Source: Streptomyces xanthochromogenes
Lineage (GTDB): Bacteria; Actinomycetota; Actinomycetes; Streptomycetales; Streptomycetaceae
Assembly: GCF_014650455.1 (NCBI RefSeq)
Contig: NZ_BMUZ01000016.1
Span: forward strand, 162,358 to 226,357
Reading direction: 5' to 3'
DNA length: 64,000 nucleotides
The notes under the pieces are model-generated. The model searched no databases. It saw nothing but the letters and a program-made list of their open reading frames with translations, and had not been told where the DNA came from. The position numbers were made by a program, and so were the translations under genes. Positions 17,079-26,037 of this stretch are shown in pieces (positions within the stretch are counted from its first letter, which is position 1; the number at the start of each line of letters is the position of its first letter).

Positions 17079-17393
17079 CTACGGAGCCGAGGGGGTGCGG
17101 GCTTCAGCCGCGCCTCCGGAGCGGACGGCTTCCAGTGTCTGTTCGTGCAGAGCCTGCAGCCCAGCGCCGGGCAGAGGTTGAGGGCTGCCGGTCAGGGTGT
17201 ACCATTCGTCCGCGTCCGTGTACTGGATGCGGGAGTGAGCCAAGCCATCATCTTCGACGCTGGTGGTGAGGGTGAGGTCGCCGGTGATGACGCCGACCTC
17301 GTCCGTCATCGCGCCACCCGGGCCCGCGGTGACCTGTCCGGTGTAGTGCTCCGAGGTCGTGCCGCGGGAGGCGGGCTGTGGTGTGTCGTTCAT
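17079..17393 (-). CDS. Small hypothetical protein (paralogue of the 15.6-kb remnant)
   Basis: 104 residues, starting MNDTPQPASRGTTSEHYTGQ, with a beta-rich centre (VGVITGDLTLTTSVEDDGLA) and SGSPQP-like linker leading to a helix AGLQALHEQTLEAVRSGG. A second ATG nine bases upstream is possible. No family recognised. A decayed duplicate of its 3' end lies 1.5 kb to the left. It is followed after a short gap by the HNH-type lipoprotein gene but in the opposite order, so a functional link is unclear. Confidence 0.55.
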   Translation of the reverse strand: MNDTPQPASRGTTSEHYTGQVTAGPGGAMTDEVGVITGDLTLTTSVEDDGLAHSRIQYTDADEWYTLTGSPQPLPGAGLQALHEQTLEAVRSGGAAEARTPSAP

Positions 17394-17459
17394 ATGCTCC
17401 ATCCTGCCCCGAACCGCTCGGGCTTTCTCAGTGGCTGCCGACTGCCGTCGTGGGCAGTG

Positions 17460-18194
17460 TCAGGCCGGACAGGTGGACAGCATGTCGGCCAGCTTGGCTT
17501 TCTCCGCTTCGGTGACCGTGAGCTGGTAGGTGGCTTTGACGGTGGTCCACGATTCCGCGTAGGCGCACCAGTAGTCCTTAGCGGGCGGTGCCCATTGGTC
17601 GGGGCTCTGGTCGCCCTTGGCACGGTTCGAGGTGGCGGAGACCGCGACGAGCTGGGGGTGGGTGAGGTCGTTGGCGAGCGCTTTTCGCTGCTCGGTCGTC
17701 CACGTGTTGGCGCCGGAGCGCCAGGCGTTGGCCAGCGGCACGGTGTGGTCGATGTCCATCTTGGCCGCGCTCGTGAACGTGAGGTGGTCGTAGCGGGAGA
17801 TCCAACTGCCGGAGACGGCCTTGCAGTCGGCGCCCTTCGTCACGTCGGTGCCGTCCCGCTCCAGGACGATTTCGCGGGTGTCGCACTTAGCGCCCTGGGA
17901 GGCCCAGTGAGGGAACTTCTCCCGGCTGTAGCCAGCCATCGATCCCGCTGCCGCGACCTTCAGCCCTGCCAGCTGCGCGCGGGCCACCGACACCGTCGGC
18001 ATGCCCGGCAGCTGCTTCACGTCCCCCGGCGCACCCAACGCACCAGCCCCAGAACTCCGGGAGTCGGAGGCCGACGGTGACGGCTTGCCGTCGGCCGCGC
18101 GGCTATCGCCGGTCCCTCCAGAGCACCCGCTCGCTCCCAGAACGAGTACGACGGCCAAACACCCTGTGACCACGCTGGGCTGACGACCCACCAT
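17460..18194 (-). CDS. Secreted HNH-family nuclease-like lipoprotein (DUF1524/GmrSD C-terminal type)
   Basis: 244 residues from MVGRQPSVVTGCLAVVLVLG with a lipobox at GASGC near residue 24. The catalytic-like block is AAKMDIDHTVPLANAWRSGA, then NDLTHPQLVAVSATSNRAKG, matching the D-H-x-V-P-L and N-x-x-N-R-x-K-G pattern of extracellular HNH nucleases. CDTREIVL and YWCAYAESW cysteines may form disulfides. Probably a surface-tethered DNA-degrading enzyme. A second lipoprotein with a related D-H motif lies at 19294. Confidence 0.75.
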   Translation of the reverse strand: MVGRQPSVVTGCLAVVLVLGASGCSGGTGDSRAADGKPSPSASDSRSSGAGALGAPGDVKQLPGMPTVSVARAQLAGLKVAAAGSMAGYSREKFPHWASQGAKCDTREIVLERDGTDVTKGADCKAVSGSWISRYDHLTFTSAAKMDIDHTVPLANAWRSGANTWTTEQRKALANDLTHPQLVAVSATSNRAKGDQSPDQWAPPAKDYWCAYAESWTTVKATYQLTVTEAEKAKLADMLSTCPA

Positions 18195-18459
18195 CCACTC
18201 CCTACACCGAACCGATGCCCTGAATCTGGGCGATCCGCCCTGACGATACCCAGAAGCCCCGCCCGCCCATGCGCACCGCACATCGCCACGCCCGCATCAG
18301 CTTCCTGCCCTTCGCCTCTGTCGCCGTCCCGGGGAGCCTGCGTCTGATGGCTCGCCGGCCGCCCAGGCCGGGACTGCTGCCCGGCGACGGCCGAGGCCGG
18401 CACCCGAAGGGTGCCGGCCTCTACGGCTCACCATCGTCGCGACGAATGCGGGCCCTGGT

Positions 18460-18756
18460 TCAGCGGCGTCCCCAGGACTTCGCCGCGACGATGTGCTGGT
18501 GGTTGTCGCGCAGGATCGCGGTGTCACCCGTGTTCTTCCACACGTAGTCGCGGCGGTATTGGTAGACGTCGCGGCCGATGCCGGTGTGGACCCGGACCGA
18601 CTGGTGGGCAGCCAGGCGCAGGTTGTGGAAGGTGTAGGTGTGGCGGGACCGGTCGGTGAGAGTCCAGCCCTTCAAGTTGACGCCGCCGCGGCCGGTGTTG
18701 GTGACGGTAATCCACTCGGCGTTGAGGCTGGATCGACCACGCTCCCCGAGCGGAGT
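18460..18756 (-). pseudogene. Lamin-tail-domain protein, 5' truncated
   Basis: The C-terminal 90 residues, LNAEWITVTNTGRGGVNLKG, WTLTDRSRHTYTF and RRDYVWKNTGDTAILRDNHQ, form a complete lamin-tail (LTD) beta-sandwich, a domain found at the end of secreted Streptomyces proteins. Upstream of about 18756 the frame loses family resemblance, and no signal peptide is found. A deletion or rearrangement has removed the 5' part. It could be read from a chance start, but export would fail. Confidence 0.65.
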
Positions 18757-19293
18757 GCGGCAAGGCCAATGGGCGGCAGCTGATGATCGCCGTTGGCAAA
18801 GGGCCGGGAGCGGCGGCCGAATGGCACCCCTCAGCAAGGAGGTGTTTGCTGGCCCGCTTCAGGAGGTTGATGGCGAGGTTGTCAGTGGCCTCAGCCTGAC
18901 CCGAAGAGGCGGTGCACGAGACCAGGTGCCGTCCGGAATTGCAGCGGCGAGGACGGAAGCATTGCGGGTGGCCTCGTTGTGCCGGATGAGCGGGCCGCCG
19001 TTTTACTGTCAGGAAGGGGCGGTTTCGCTCAGGTCCGGTCGACGAGGGGCGTGTCGTCACATGGGCGGCGGCGCGAGGGGGCCCAAAGCCCTCCGGCGGG
19101 AAGGACGGCGCCGTCCATAGTCCACGGACGGAGTGGGCGTCCCAGCACTCCCCCTGCACAGGCTTCAACGGAGGCTTCTGACCACACCTTGCCGGTCAGC
19201 AGGACAGAACATGCGTGGAAACGGCCCCGCATCGGGGCCGGCTATCTCCAGCAGCAGCGACAGCGCGGGCGAAGCCGACGGCAAACGCAGCCC
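18757..19293. other. Gene-poor interval with possible transposase debris
   Basis: No intact gene. On the minus strand near 18830-18890 NLAINLLKRASKHLLAEG resembles the tail of an IS605 OrfB-type transposase, too short for a firm call. The breakpoint that truncated the lamin-tail gene falls at its left edge, so an insertion or deletion event here is likely. Confidence 0.35.
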
Positions 19294-19974
19294 TCAGCTG
19301 AGGCCGAGCGTGGCCAGTGCGGTGGTCCAGTCGGCCGCGATCGCTTTCTGCGCCGCGGCGAGTTGCACCTTTCCGGAGCAGACGGCGGTGTGGAGTTTGG
19401 ACTCGACACTGTCCTTGGGGTTGTTGGGGCCCGCACCGGCCTTGTGACCCGGGGAAGGCGGTTCGACCCAGAGGTTGCGGGAATCGTTGGGGTCGCCGCC
19501 CAACTCCAGACTGACCAGGTGGTCGTACTCGGCGTCGTGCAGGGCGCCGGTGTAGGCGTAGGACTTGGCGTTCGCCGTCTTCTCCACCCCGGTGACGCTC
19601 TCGGGCGGCCGGATCGTCGAGGTGTAGCCGGATGCGCAGATGGTGGTCTTCAACGTGGCCGGGGTGACCTTCGGATTGAGGGCACCGGGCGTGCACTTTT
19701 TGTCCTCGAGGGGCTGCTTGTCCGCCGTGTATCCGAAGTGGCACGACCCGGTCGGCGGCTGGCTTTGCACCGTGTACTTCGCCTGCGGACCAGGCCCGTA
19801 CGGCAGGGACGCAGGAGCACCGCCTGTCCCGGTCACCGAACTCTGGGCAACGCTGGACGTCGGCGCCGCTGGATGCTTGGCACTGGTATCGGAGGAGGTG
19901 CTGGCCGAACAGCCCGCCACCGTGACGGTGAGCAGCAGCGACACAGCGGGGACAACAGCGGCTCGGATACCCAT
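19294..19974 (-). CDS. Lipoprotein with HNH-like DHLVSLELGG motif
   Basis: 226 residues from MGIRAAVVPAVSLLLTVTVA with lipobox VAGC near residue 22 and a Ser/Thr/Pro linker. The core includes CHFGYTADKQPLEDKKCTPG, TTICASGYTSTIRPP and YDHLVSLELGGDPNDSRNLW, then SVESKLHTAVCSGKVQLAAA. The D-H-x-V-x-L-x-x-G-G plus N-L-W block belongs to a group of small secreted HNH-like proteins. Nuclease activity is plausible but unproven. It stands alone, 1.1 kb from a second HNH-type lipoprotein gene. Confidence 0.65.
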   Translation of the reverse strand: MGIRAAVVPAVSLLLTVTVAGCSASTSSDTSAKHPAAPTSSVAQSSVTGTGGAPASLPYGPGPQAKYTVQSQPPTGSCHFGYTADKQPLEDKKCTPGALNPKVTPATLKTTICASGYTSTIRPPESVTGVEKTANAKSYAYTGALHDAEYDHLVSLELGGDPNDSRNLWVEPPSPGHKAGAGPNNPKDSVESKLHTAVCSGKVQLAAAQKAIAADWTTALATLGLS

Positions 19975-20284
19975 GGCAGACCCCCGGCACGACGGCGACA
20001 CCGTGAGGCTACCGCGCGATCCCGAACTCCCGCGTGGGAATTCGGTGTTGTTGGCCAGGTGCAAGGATCCGGCCCGCGCCGCGCTGGTCCGCAGAGAAGA
20101 CCACGCCGTGATCGTGATGCACGTCGCAGCCGGCCTCAGCGGTACCCGTCGGAACGGCCGGACCGGTTTTCTTCCCCTCGGCCTGCACTGGTAAAGGTGC
20201 GGCTGAAGCTTCATAGGCGGCGGGATCGGCTCTGCTGCAGGATCGGAGGTCTAAGGCGGGACTGGAACCGAAGGGGTGCCGAGC
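19975..20284. other. Divergent intergenic region
   Basis: Separates the leftward lipoprotein gene from the rightward VOC gene, so both promoters should lie here. No motif stands out. Confidence 0.35.
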
Positions 20285-21055
20285 GTGACAGAACCGATGG
20301 TGCGGGCGAACGAGACGATAGTGCCGGTGATGCCGTGCGCGTCGGTGGAGGAGACGCTGGAGTTCTACCAGTCGCTGGGATTTCAGGTCACCTACCAACA
20401 GGCCCGGCCTTATATCTACCTCGTGCTGGAGTGGAGCGGCTTCGCGCTGCACTTCGGGACGCCGCCGAAGACCATCGACCCGGACCAGGAGGACGCCGGC
20501 GCCTGCCTGGTCATAGTCGACGCGGTCGCGCCGTACCACGCGGAATTCACCCGGGCCATGCGTGCCGCCTACGGCAAGGTCCTGACCAAGGGCAGGCCGC
20601 GCATCACCCGGTACAGGCCCGGGGCGAGCCGGTTCACCGTCATTGACCCGTCCGGGAACTCGATCATCTTCATCCAGCGGGACGAACCCGCCGAGCTGGA
20701 ATACGGCGGCTCCAAGCACCTCACGGGCCTGGCCAAGGCGCTCGACCACGCCCGCATCTTCGCCGAGTTCAAGACCGACGACCGCACCGCCCTGCGCGTG
20801 ATCACCACGGCCCTCCGCAGACACGGGGCCACCGCCCCGCCCGTGGAGGTGGCCCACGCCCTCGCTCACCTCATCGAGCTCGCCGCCGCCCTGGAGGAGA
20901 CCGCCGACGTCGACGAATGGCGCCGCCGGCTCAACGCCCTCGACATCAACGACACCGAACGCCACCAGATCGCCGAAGGACTCCGCAACGCCGACTCGCT
21001 TCATCTGTGGCACACCGAGGCGGGACCGGAACCAGAGGCAACGGACGCACCCTGA
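20285..21055 (+). CDS. VOC-superfamily (glyoxalase/bleomycin-resistance) protein with helical extension
   Basis: 256 residues from GTG 20285 (GTG 20276 also possible). Residues 10-130 form the VOC fold: VPVMPCASVEETLEFYQSLG, FALHFGTPP, then SRFTVIDPSGNSIIFIQRDE. These folds bind metal and small molecules, in enzymes or drug-sequestering proteins. The last 110 residues are helical (HARIFAEFKTDDRTALRVIT, RRHGATAPPVEVAHALAHLI), an uncommon extension. Substrate unknown. Bleomycin-resistance-like binding is possible, not shown. Confidence 0.7.
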   Translation: MTEPMVRANETIVPVMPCASVEETLEFYQSLGFQVTYQQARPYIYLVLEWSGFALHFGTPPKTIDPDQEDAGACLVIVDAVAPYHAEFTRAMRAAYGKVLTKGRPRITRYRPGASRFTVIDPSGNSIIFIQRDEPAELEYGGSKHLTGLAKALDHARIFAEFKTDDRTALRVITTALRRHGATAPPVEVAHALAHLIELAAALEETADVDEWRRRLNALDINDTERHQIAEGLRNADSLHLWHTEAGPEPEATDAP

Positions 21056-21450
21056 CACATTCACCAGGCCAGACTGCGCTGCCACGAACGGCCCGATGGC
21101 CAAAGCTTGGTGACAGTGAGCCTTTCCCCTCCTCACTCTGGGCTGGCCAGGTTCCGGTTGAGGAGGGCGTGGACGAGGCTGGTGACGCGGAGGGAGGAAC
21201 TCTGCCTACATGCCGGTGGCGCCAGCCCGGATTGGCAATCCTGGAGGGCCAGGCCCTCCGTAGGGACGTCTCGAACCCCTGCCGGGTGTGCCTCTTCGAG
21301 GACCACCTCTCCGGGACGGTCCTCATATGCGCGGGCTTCGTGCGCGGTCGGTCAGCTGCGCACGCTCATGCGATGCAGGTGGAAAGGTTCCCGCGGCCGT
21401 GAGGTGCTTCTCGGTCTCGCGTCGGCTTCCGGTGGCCTGGTCGGCCCTGT
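21056..21450. other. Intergenic stretch without supported gene
   Basis: Open frames on both strands lack family resemblance. It separates convergent genes; no clear terminator hairpin found. Confidence 0.35.
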
Positions 21451-22629
21451 CTACCGCAGCGCCTTGCGCAATGCGGCTGTTGTGGGAGGGTCGGCGGCGT
21501 CGGCCTCGATGCTGATGCAGTTCGTGCCGGTGGCGGTGGCCAGGTTGCGGCAGGCGCCGGCGAAGTGGACGGCAGTCTCGGGTCCTGCGTGCGGCTCGAA
21601 CGAGGCTTGGCGGACGGTGAGTCCGGCAGGGGTGGAGGCGAGGTCGGCGCGGGCGATGAGCCGGCCGTCGGCCAGCAGGGGGCAGACGTAGTAGCCGTGT
21701 TCGCGGCGGGCCACGGGTTTGTACGCCTCGAAGACCTGAGTGAAGCCGAAGAGCCGCTGGACGCGGGGGCGGTGCCAGATGAGGTTGTCGAACGGACCGA
21801 GGAAGACCGGCTCCCGGGGAGCGGCTACGGGTCCGGCGAGCGTGGACGCGTCGGCCCAGGCGCTCCCCCATCCCTCGACGGCAACCGGAGCGAGCGCCGT
21901 GCGCGGCAGGAGGCGTTCGGCGGTTGCGGGGCGGATGCGGAGGTAGTCGGCATAGTCGTCGACGGTGCCGAGTCCGAGGGTGGTGGCGGCGTGTTCGAGG
22001 AGCCGGATCTGGCAGGTGTCGTCGTCCAGGCCGTCGCCGAGGAGCGGGTGGGGGATACAGCGTTCGGGGAGGTCGAAGAGGCGTTGGCCTGAGGTGTAGC
22101 GGGTGCAGGCGAGGTCGCCGGCCCAGACCATGAACTCAAGTGCGGTCTTCGTAGGCCCCCAGCCCCAGCCGGTGGTCGTGGGCTGTTCGGTGCGCAGGCC
22201 GCGCAGCGGCAGGGGCCCGTCGGCGCGGATGCGGGCGATGAGCGCTGCGCGCTGCCCGGGGTCGGGGTATTGGGGACGGGTGCGGGTGTGGCGGCGTCTG
22301 AACGCCCACAGCGGCCAGTCGTCAAGGGGCACCAGGCTGAGGGCGTGGGCGGGATACACGAACGCCGCGGGCCGGCTGATCGAGTTGAGGGCGGCGTCTA
22401 CGTCACGGGTGGTGGCGTGGGGGATGCGGGTGGCGAGGGTGAGCTGGTGGGCGCGGGCCAGAACGCTGATGCTGTCGAGCTGCACCGCATGCACATGCCC
22501 CAGTACCGACGGGACGTCGGCACGGTCGCCGGGCGGGAAGGCCGCGGCGACCGCGATGTTCCGTGCCTGTGCAAGCGAGAGTTCGGCCTCGGGACGGGGT
22601 GAAGCACTCACGCCTGCTGTTCTGGTCAC
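21451..22629 (-). CDS. AlkX/YcaQ-type winged-helix DNA-binding (glycosylase-like) protein
   Basis: 392 residues. SLAQARNIAVAAAFPPG, VHAVQLDSISVLARAHQLTL, TRIPHATTRDVDAALN and FVYPAHALSLVPLDDWPLW follow the N-terminal tandem winged helices of the HTH_42/YcaQ family. PVFLGPFDNLIWHRPRVQRL, FGFTQVFEAYKPVARREHGY is its C-terminal signature. Members with a Q-x-Q/D motif unhook interstrand crosslinks (AlkZ/AlkX); here VQLDSIS has the Q-L-D form of the AlkX branch. Such genes often sit in clusters for DNA-damaging products as self-resistance. It overlaps the MFS transporter by four bases, so they are coupled. Confidence 0.8.
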   Translation of the reverse strand: MTRTAGVSASPRPEAELSLAQARNIAVAAAFPPGDRADVPSVLGHVHAVQLDSISVLARAHQLTLATRIPHATTRDVDAALNSISRPAAFVYPAHALSLVPLDDWPLWAFRRRHTRTRPQYPDPGQRAALIARIRADGPLPLRGLRTEQPTTTGWGWGPTKTALEFMVWAGDLACTRYTSGQRLFDLPERCIPHPLLGDGLDDDTCQIRLLEHAATTLGLGTVDDYADYLRIRPATAERLLPRTALAPVAVEGWGSAWADASTLAGPVAAPREPVFLGPFDNLIWHRPRVQRLFGFTQVFEAYKPVARREHGYYVCPLLADGRLIARADLASTPAGLTVRQASFEPHAGPETAVHFAGACRNLATATGTNCISIEADAADPPTTAALRKALR

Positions 22630-23990
22630 GGGTGGTGATCCGTCGCACCCGACACTGCCGTGGCCTGGGCCGCCCGGGCGTCAACGGCCCCAGTGGGCTG
22701 GGCTGTTGCGGCCGGTACCGGCTGCCCCTCCCCCACGTCGGACCGGGCGGGCCGAGCTCGGTTCCGGCTCATCTGGAGGAGGGTTACGGCGGCTCCTGTG
22801 GCGGCGCAGCAGGTGAGGATGAGCAGGGCGGTATCCCATTTCTGTGCTTGGACGAGGGTTCCGGTGATGGTGGCCATGATGCCGTTGGCGACGTCGGCGG
22901 TGGCGCCGATCCAGGTGTTTGCCTCGATACGCATGTCGTCGGTGGCGGTGGCGTCGGTCAGCAGGAAGGCGTTGATGAACAGCGGGGTGACGAACAGGCC
23001 CGCGATCAGGAGGAGGGTGGCGAGGAGCCAGAGGGGGCGGGCGAGGAAGAGCAGGAGTGCGGGGATGGTGAGGCCGAGGGTGAGGATCCGGTATTTATGC
23101 CACAGGTCGCTGCGCCAGGGCAGGGCTGCGTAGGCGATGCCGCCGAGGACGCCGCCGGTGCTGGTCGCGGCAAGGAGGGGGCCGAGCCAGGCGGTGGCGT
23201 GTTCGTGCTGGGTGTAGGCGGGGACCAGGATGCCGGTGCCGCCGAACAGGGCGCCCATGACCAGGAGCGGCAGCAGGATGGCCGGCATGCCGGGCAGGGC
23301 AAGTGGCCCGAGCCAGCGTCGCCCGCGGTTTCGCGGTGCGGCGGCCGATGGCGGTGTACGGGTGGGGGTGAGGTGGTGGCGGTGGGCTGCGGCGAGATAG
23401 AGGGCCATGACGGCTACGAAGCAGGCAGCCGCTGTCTCGTAGCCGTGGCGGGGGCCGAGCAGGACGAGGGCGGCTCCGGCAATCAGGGGGGCCAGGACGA
23501 ATCCGGCCTCCTCCAGCACGCTGTCCGCGCTGTGGACGGCTTTCAGCTGGGCCTCCCCGGTGGCCAGTCGCCGCCAGGAACTGCGCAGGGCGGCGTTGAG
23601 CGGGGGGCTGGTGAGGGTGGCGGCGATGACCAGCGGGAGGGTGGTGGGCCAGGGCCAGGCGTAGTGGATGCTGGCTGTGACCAGGGCGAGCAGGAGGGTG
23701 GTGGCGCTGGCCATGGCCAGCAGCGTGCGCGGTCCGCAGCGGTCCAGGAGACGGCCGCGCAGCGGGGCGCAGAGGGCCAGGACCAGGGTGTAGGTGCCGC
23801 CGACGGTCGCGGCCCGGGCGTAGCCGTGGGCGTCAGCGAGGGCCAGCAGCAGCAGGATGGGCAGGGTCGCCGCGGTGGTGCGGGTCAGGAAGGCGATCGT
23901 GAGCAGTCCACGCACCGGGCGGCCGGTCAACAGGCTCAGCGTGCTGGGGTGTTCCGCGTCGATGCCGGTGGGTGGGCTGGAGGCGGTCAC
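22626..23990 (-). CDS. MFS transporter, 12-helix type
   Basis: 454 residues with about twelve hydrophobic segments; the N-terminal half has GLLTIAFLTRTTAATLPILL and RGRLLDRCGPRTLLAMASAT, whose G-x-x-x-D-R-x-G/R loop between helices 2 and 3 is the MFS signature. Probably a proton-coupled exporter. It overlaps the upstream unknown gene and the downstream AlkX-like gene by four bases each, forming a coupled trio. Efflux of a DNA-active compound would fit with the AlkX-like partner; this is inference. Confidence 0.8.
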   Translation of the reverse strand: MTASSPPTGIDAEHPSTLSLLTGRPVRGLLTIAFLTRTTAATLPILLLLALADAHGYARAATVGGTYTLVLALCAPLRGRLLDRCGPRTLLAMASATTLLLALVTASIHYAWPWPTTLPLVIAATLTSPPLNAALRSSWRRLATGEAQLKAVHSADSVLEEAGFVLAPLIAGAALVLLGPRHGYETAAACFVAVMALYLAAAHRHHLTPTRTPPSAAAPRNRGRRWLGPLALPGMPAILLPLLVMGALFGGTGILVPAYTQHEHATAWLGPLLAATSTGGVLGGIAYAALPWRSDLWHKYRILTLGLTIPALLLFLARPLWLLATLLLIAGLFVTPLFINAFLLTDATATDDMRIEANTWIGATADVANGIMATITGTLVQAQKWDTALLILTCCAATGAAVTLLQMSRNRARPARSDVGEGQPVPAATAQPTGAVDARAAQATAVSGATDHHP

Positions 23991-24832
23991 GGCGAGCCCT
24001 CCGGAGCGTTCGGTGCCTCGGGAGCGTTGTGCGCCTCGGCGGCAGCCCGGGGCGGGGTGGTCTGTGATGCGGTGGGAAGGGTGTGTGCGGTGGCGCGCAG
24101 AGAGTCGGGGTGCAGGAGCACGATCCGGGCGATCTCCTGCCCTCGGTGGATGGGGACGGGGTGGTCGGGCTGGACGGCGATGCTCATGCCTCCCCGCTCA
24201 GCCATCGCGTTGACGGCTTTGGCGGGGATCACGCCGAGTGGCACGCTCAGGCCCGGAGTGCGGGGGCTGGGTGGGGGCATGACCATGAGGAAGGTGCCGG
24301 TCGGGATGCGGGCGGCGAAGCCCAGGCGCCATTCCACGGTGCCCTGCCCGTTCGGGATGAACATGCCTTCCCAACCGCCGGTGGCCGTGCGGTAGTCGCC
24401 GAGATGGAGCCAGGAAGCATCCCCGGTGGCGATCCAGTCCTTGCCGCGCTGGAACATGCGCTGCCCCCCGAGTCGGCGGCCCACCTGCTGGGGGTCTTCG
24501 GCGTCAGGGACGGCCAGGCCGATTTCCTCCAAAGGCCGCATCGTGAGGGTGAGCGGGGAGCGCAGCGACCAGCCCAGTTCCCGGCCCAGGACCCAGGGAG
24601 GGCAGTCCGCGGGCAGACGGGGGATGCGCAGGTAGCGGAACGAGTCCCGGTAGACGTCGCGTTCCGCGCGCGCCTCGGCCCGGCCGGCCTTCGGCTTCTC
24701 GGGCAGCAGCGCCCAGGGGTGGAGCGGGTGAAAGGTGACCTCGGCCAATGTGGTCTGCTCCCGGACGAGAAAACAGGCGGTGCAGGGGGGTTTGGGTGCC
24801 GTTGCGGGCCCGACGGCTGGCCGGGCCCGCAA
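23987..24832 (-). CDS. Hypothetical protein, tryptophan-rich (DUF6065-like layout)
   Basis: Up to 281 residues. Blocks FRYLRIPRLPADCPPWVLGR, ELGWSLRSPLTLTMRPLEEI, TGGWEGMFIPNGQGTVEWRL and HRGQEIARIVLLHPDSL recall uncharacterised proteins I have seen in Streptomyces pathway clusters; the order resembles DUF6065 but I am not certain. No signal or membrane segment. The true start may be the TTG at 24748 (LAEVTFHPLHPWALLPEKP). It is coupled to the MFS gene and follows a beta-propeller gene in the same direction. Confidence 0.55.
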   Translation of the reverse strand: MRARPAVGPATAPKPPCTACFLVREQTTLAEVTFHPLHPWALLPEKPKAGRAEARAERDVYRDSFRYLRIPRLPADCPPWVLGRELGWSLRSPLTLTMRPLEEIGLAVPDAEDPQQVGRRLGGQRMFQRGKDWIATGDASWLHLGDYRTATGGWEGMFIPNGQGTVEWRLGFAARIPTGTFLMVMPPPSPRTPGLSVPLGVIPAKAVNAMAERGGMSIAVQPDHPVPIHRGQEIARIVLLHPDSLRATAHTLPTASQTTPPRAAAEAHNAPEAPNAPEGSP

Positions 24833-24888
24833 CGGCCAGGGGCCAGGGAAACGGGGCGACGGCCGCGTATCCCTGGCCCGGCCGGGGG

Positions 24889-25935
24889 TCAGGCGCTGGT
24901 GTCGGCGCGGTTGAGGCGGCGCAGGCGCTCGGGCTCGGAGAGGGTGTCGAGGTCGAACATGACGACGGAGCAGGGGCCGTAGCCGACGATGATCTCCTCG
25001 TAGGTGAAGGTGCCTTCGTCGCGGTCCAGTGGCGCGGAGGTGAGGTCGACCATGGTAAGGCTGTTGGGGGCGAAGTTGGGGTGGGCGGCCATCATGCCTG
25101 CGCGGGCGAAGTTGGTGACGTAGACGGTCTGGTCGCCGGGGTCGACGACCAGACCGCGCGGCCCGGATCCGGTGGGGATCTGGCGGGTCACGGCGAGGGT
25201 GTCGACGTCGATGACAGCGATGGTGGAGGAGTTTTCGACCGTGACGAGCGCGTGGCGGCCGTCGGGGGTGAAGGCGACACCGCGCCCGCCGGTGGAGGCG
25301 ACGTCCACGCGATGGGTCTGGTCGGTGGCGGTGTCGATGACGGTGGTGTAGTCGGCCTGGGTGTTGGCGACGAACACCCGCCGGCCCGAGGGGTCGATGC
25401 CCAGGCTGTAGGGGTGGGCCTCGCGGTCGACGGGGATCTGCGCGAGTTCGCAGACGCCCAACGGGTTGCCGTCGGCCAGCGAGGAGATGTCGAGCTTGCT
25501 GACGTAGCCGCCGCCCCAGATGCAGACGTAGGCGAGGGTGCCGTCCTTGCTGATGCCCATGTGTCGGGGATCGCGGCCGGTGGAGATCTGATGGACCTCG
25601 ACGTTGAGTTCGAGATCGACGACCGAGATGGTGTTGGAGCCGGAGTTGGACACCAGCAGGTACCTGTCGCCCGGGACCAGGCCCTGGCCGCGCGGTCCGT
25701 GACCGACCTCGATCCGGCGGACCTCGTCCAGGGCGACCGCATCGATCTCCGAGATGGTGTTCTGGGAGGTGTTGCAGACGAAGCCGCGGCCGTCCTTGGT
25801 GAACTTCACCCCGCCGCGCGGGGCGTTGCCCACCGGGATCTGCTTGACGGTGCGGTGCTCGCCCGGACCGGTCTTGGCGACCACCGAGACCACGCCGTCG
25901 TCGGTGTCGGTCGAGAAGAACTGGATATTACGCAT
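24889..25935 (-). CDS. YncE/YVTN-type beta-propeller protein (copy 1)
   Basis: 348 residues built of repeated blades of about 42 residues: VKQIPVGNAPRGGVKFTKDG, RRIEVGHGPRGQGLVPGDRY, VHQISTGRDPRHMGISKDGT, TRQIPTGSGPRGLVVDPGDQ. Each has a G-x-x-P-R/H turn and a V-x-N-S-x-S-N-T-I-x-V-D strand. No signal peptide, so probably cytoplasmic, unlike many YVTN proteins. A paralogue lies at 27538. The 2OG oxygenase-like gene is directly upstream (102-base gap). A scaffold or binding role in a small pathway is inference. Confidence 0.8.
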   Translation of the reverse strand: MRNIQFFSTDTDDGVVSVVAKTGPGEHRTVKQIPVGNAPRGGVKFTKDGRGFVCNTSQNTISEIDAVALDEVRRIEVGHGPRGQGLVPGDRYLLVSNSGSNTISVVDLELNVEVHQISTGRDPRHMGISKDGTLAYVCIWGGGYVSKLDISSLADGNPLGVCELAQIPVDREAHPYSLGIDPSGRRVFVANTQADYTTVIDTATDQTHRVDVASTGGRGVAFTPDGRHALVTVENSSTIAVIDVDTLAVTRQIPTGSGPRGLVVDPGDQTVYVTNFARAGMMAAHPNFAPNSLTMVDLTSAPLDRDEGTFTYEEIIVGYGPCSVVMFDLDTLSEPERLRRLNRADTSA

Positions 25936-26037
25936 GGCGACTTTTTCCTTTTCTTTCGAGAGGACAGCAGACCAGGAAATGGGACAGGAATTTTTCCGGT
26001 CCGCGGGTGGACGTGCAGGCCGACACGGGATGCTTGG

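Noticed and set aside
22626..23990. MFS gene as lincosamide- or tetracycline-specific pump
   Set aside because: Only generic MFS signature visible; no basis for drug assignment.
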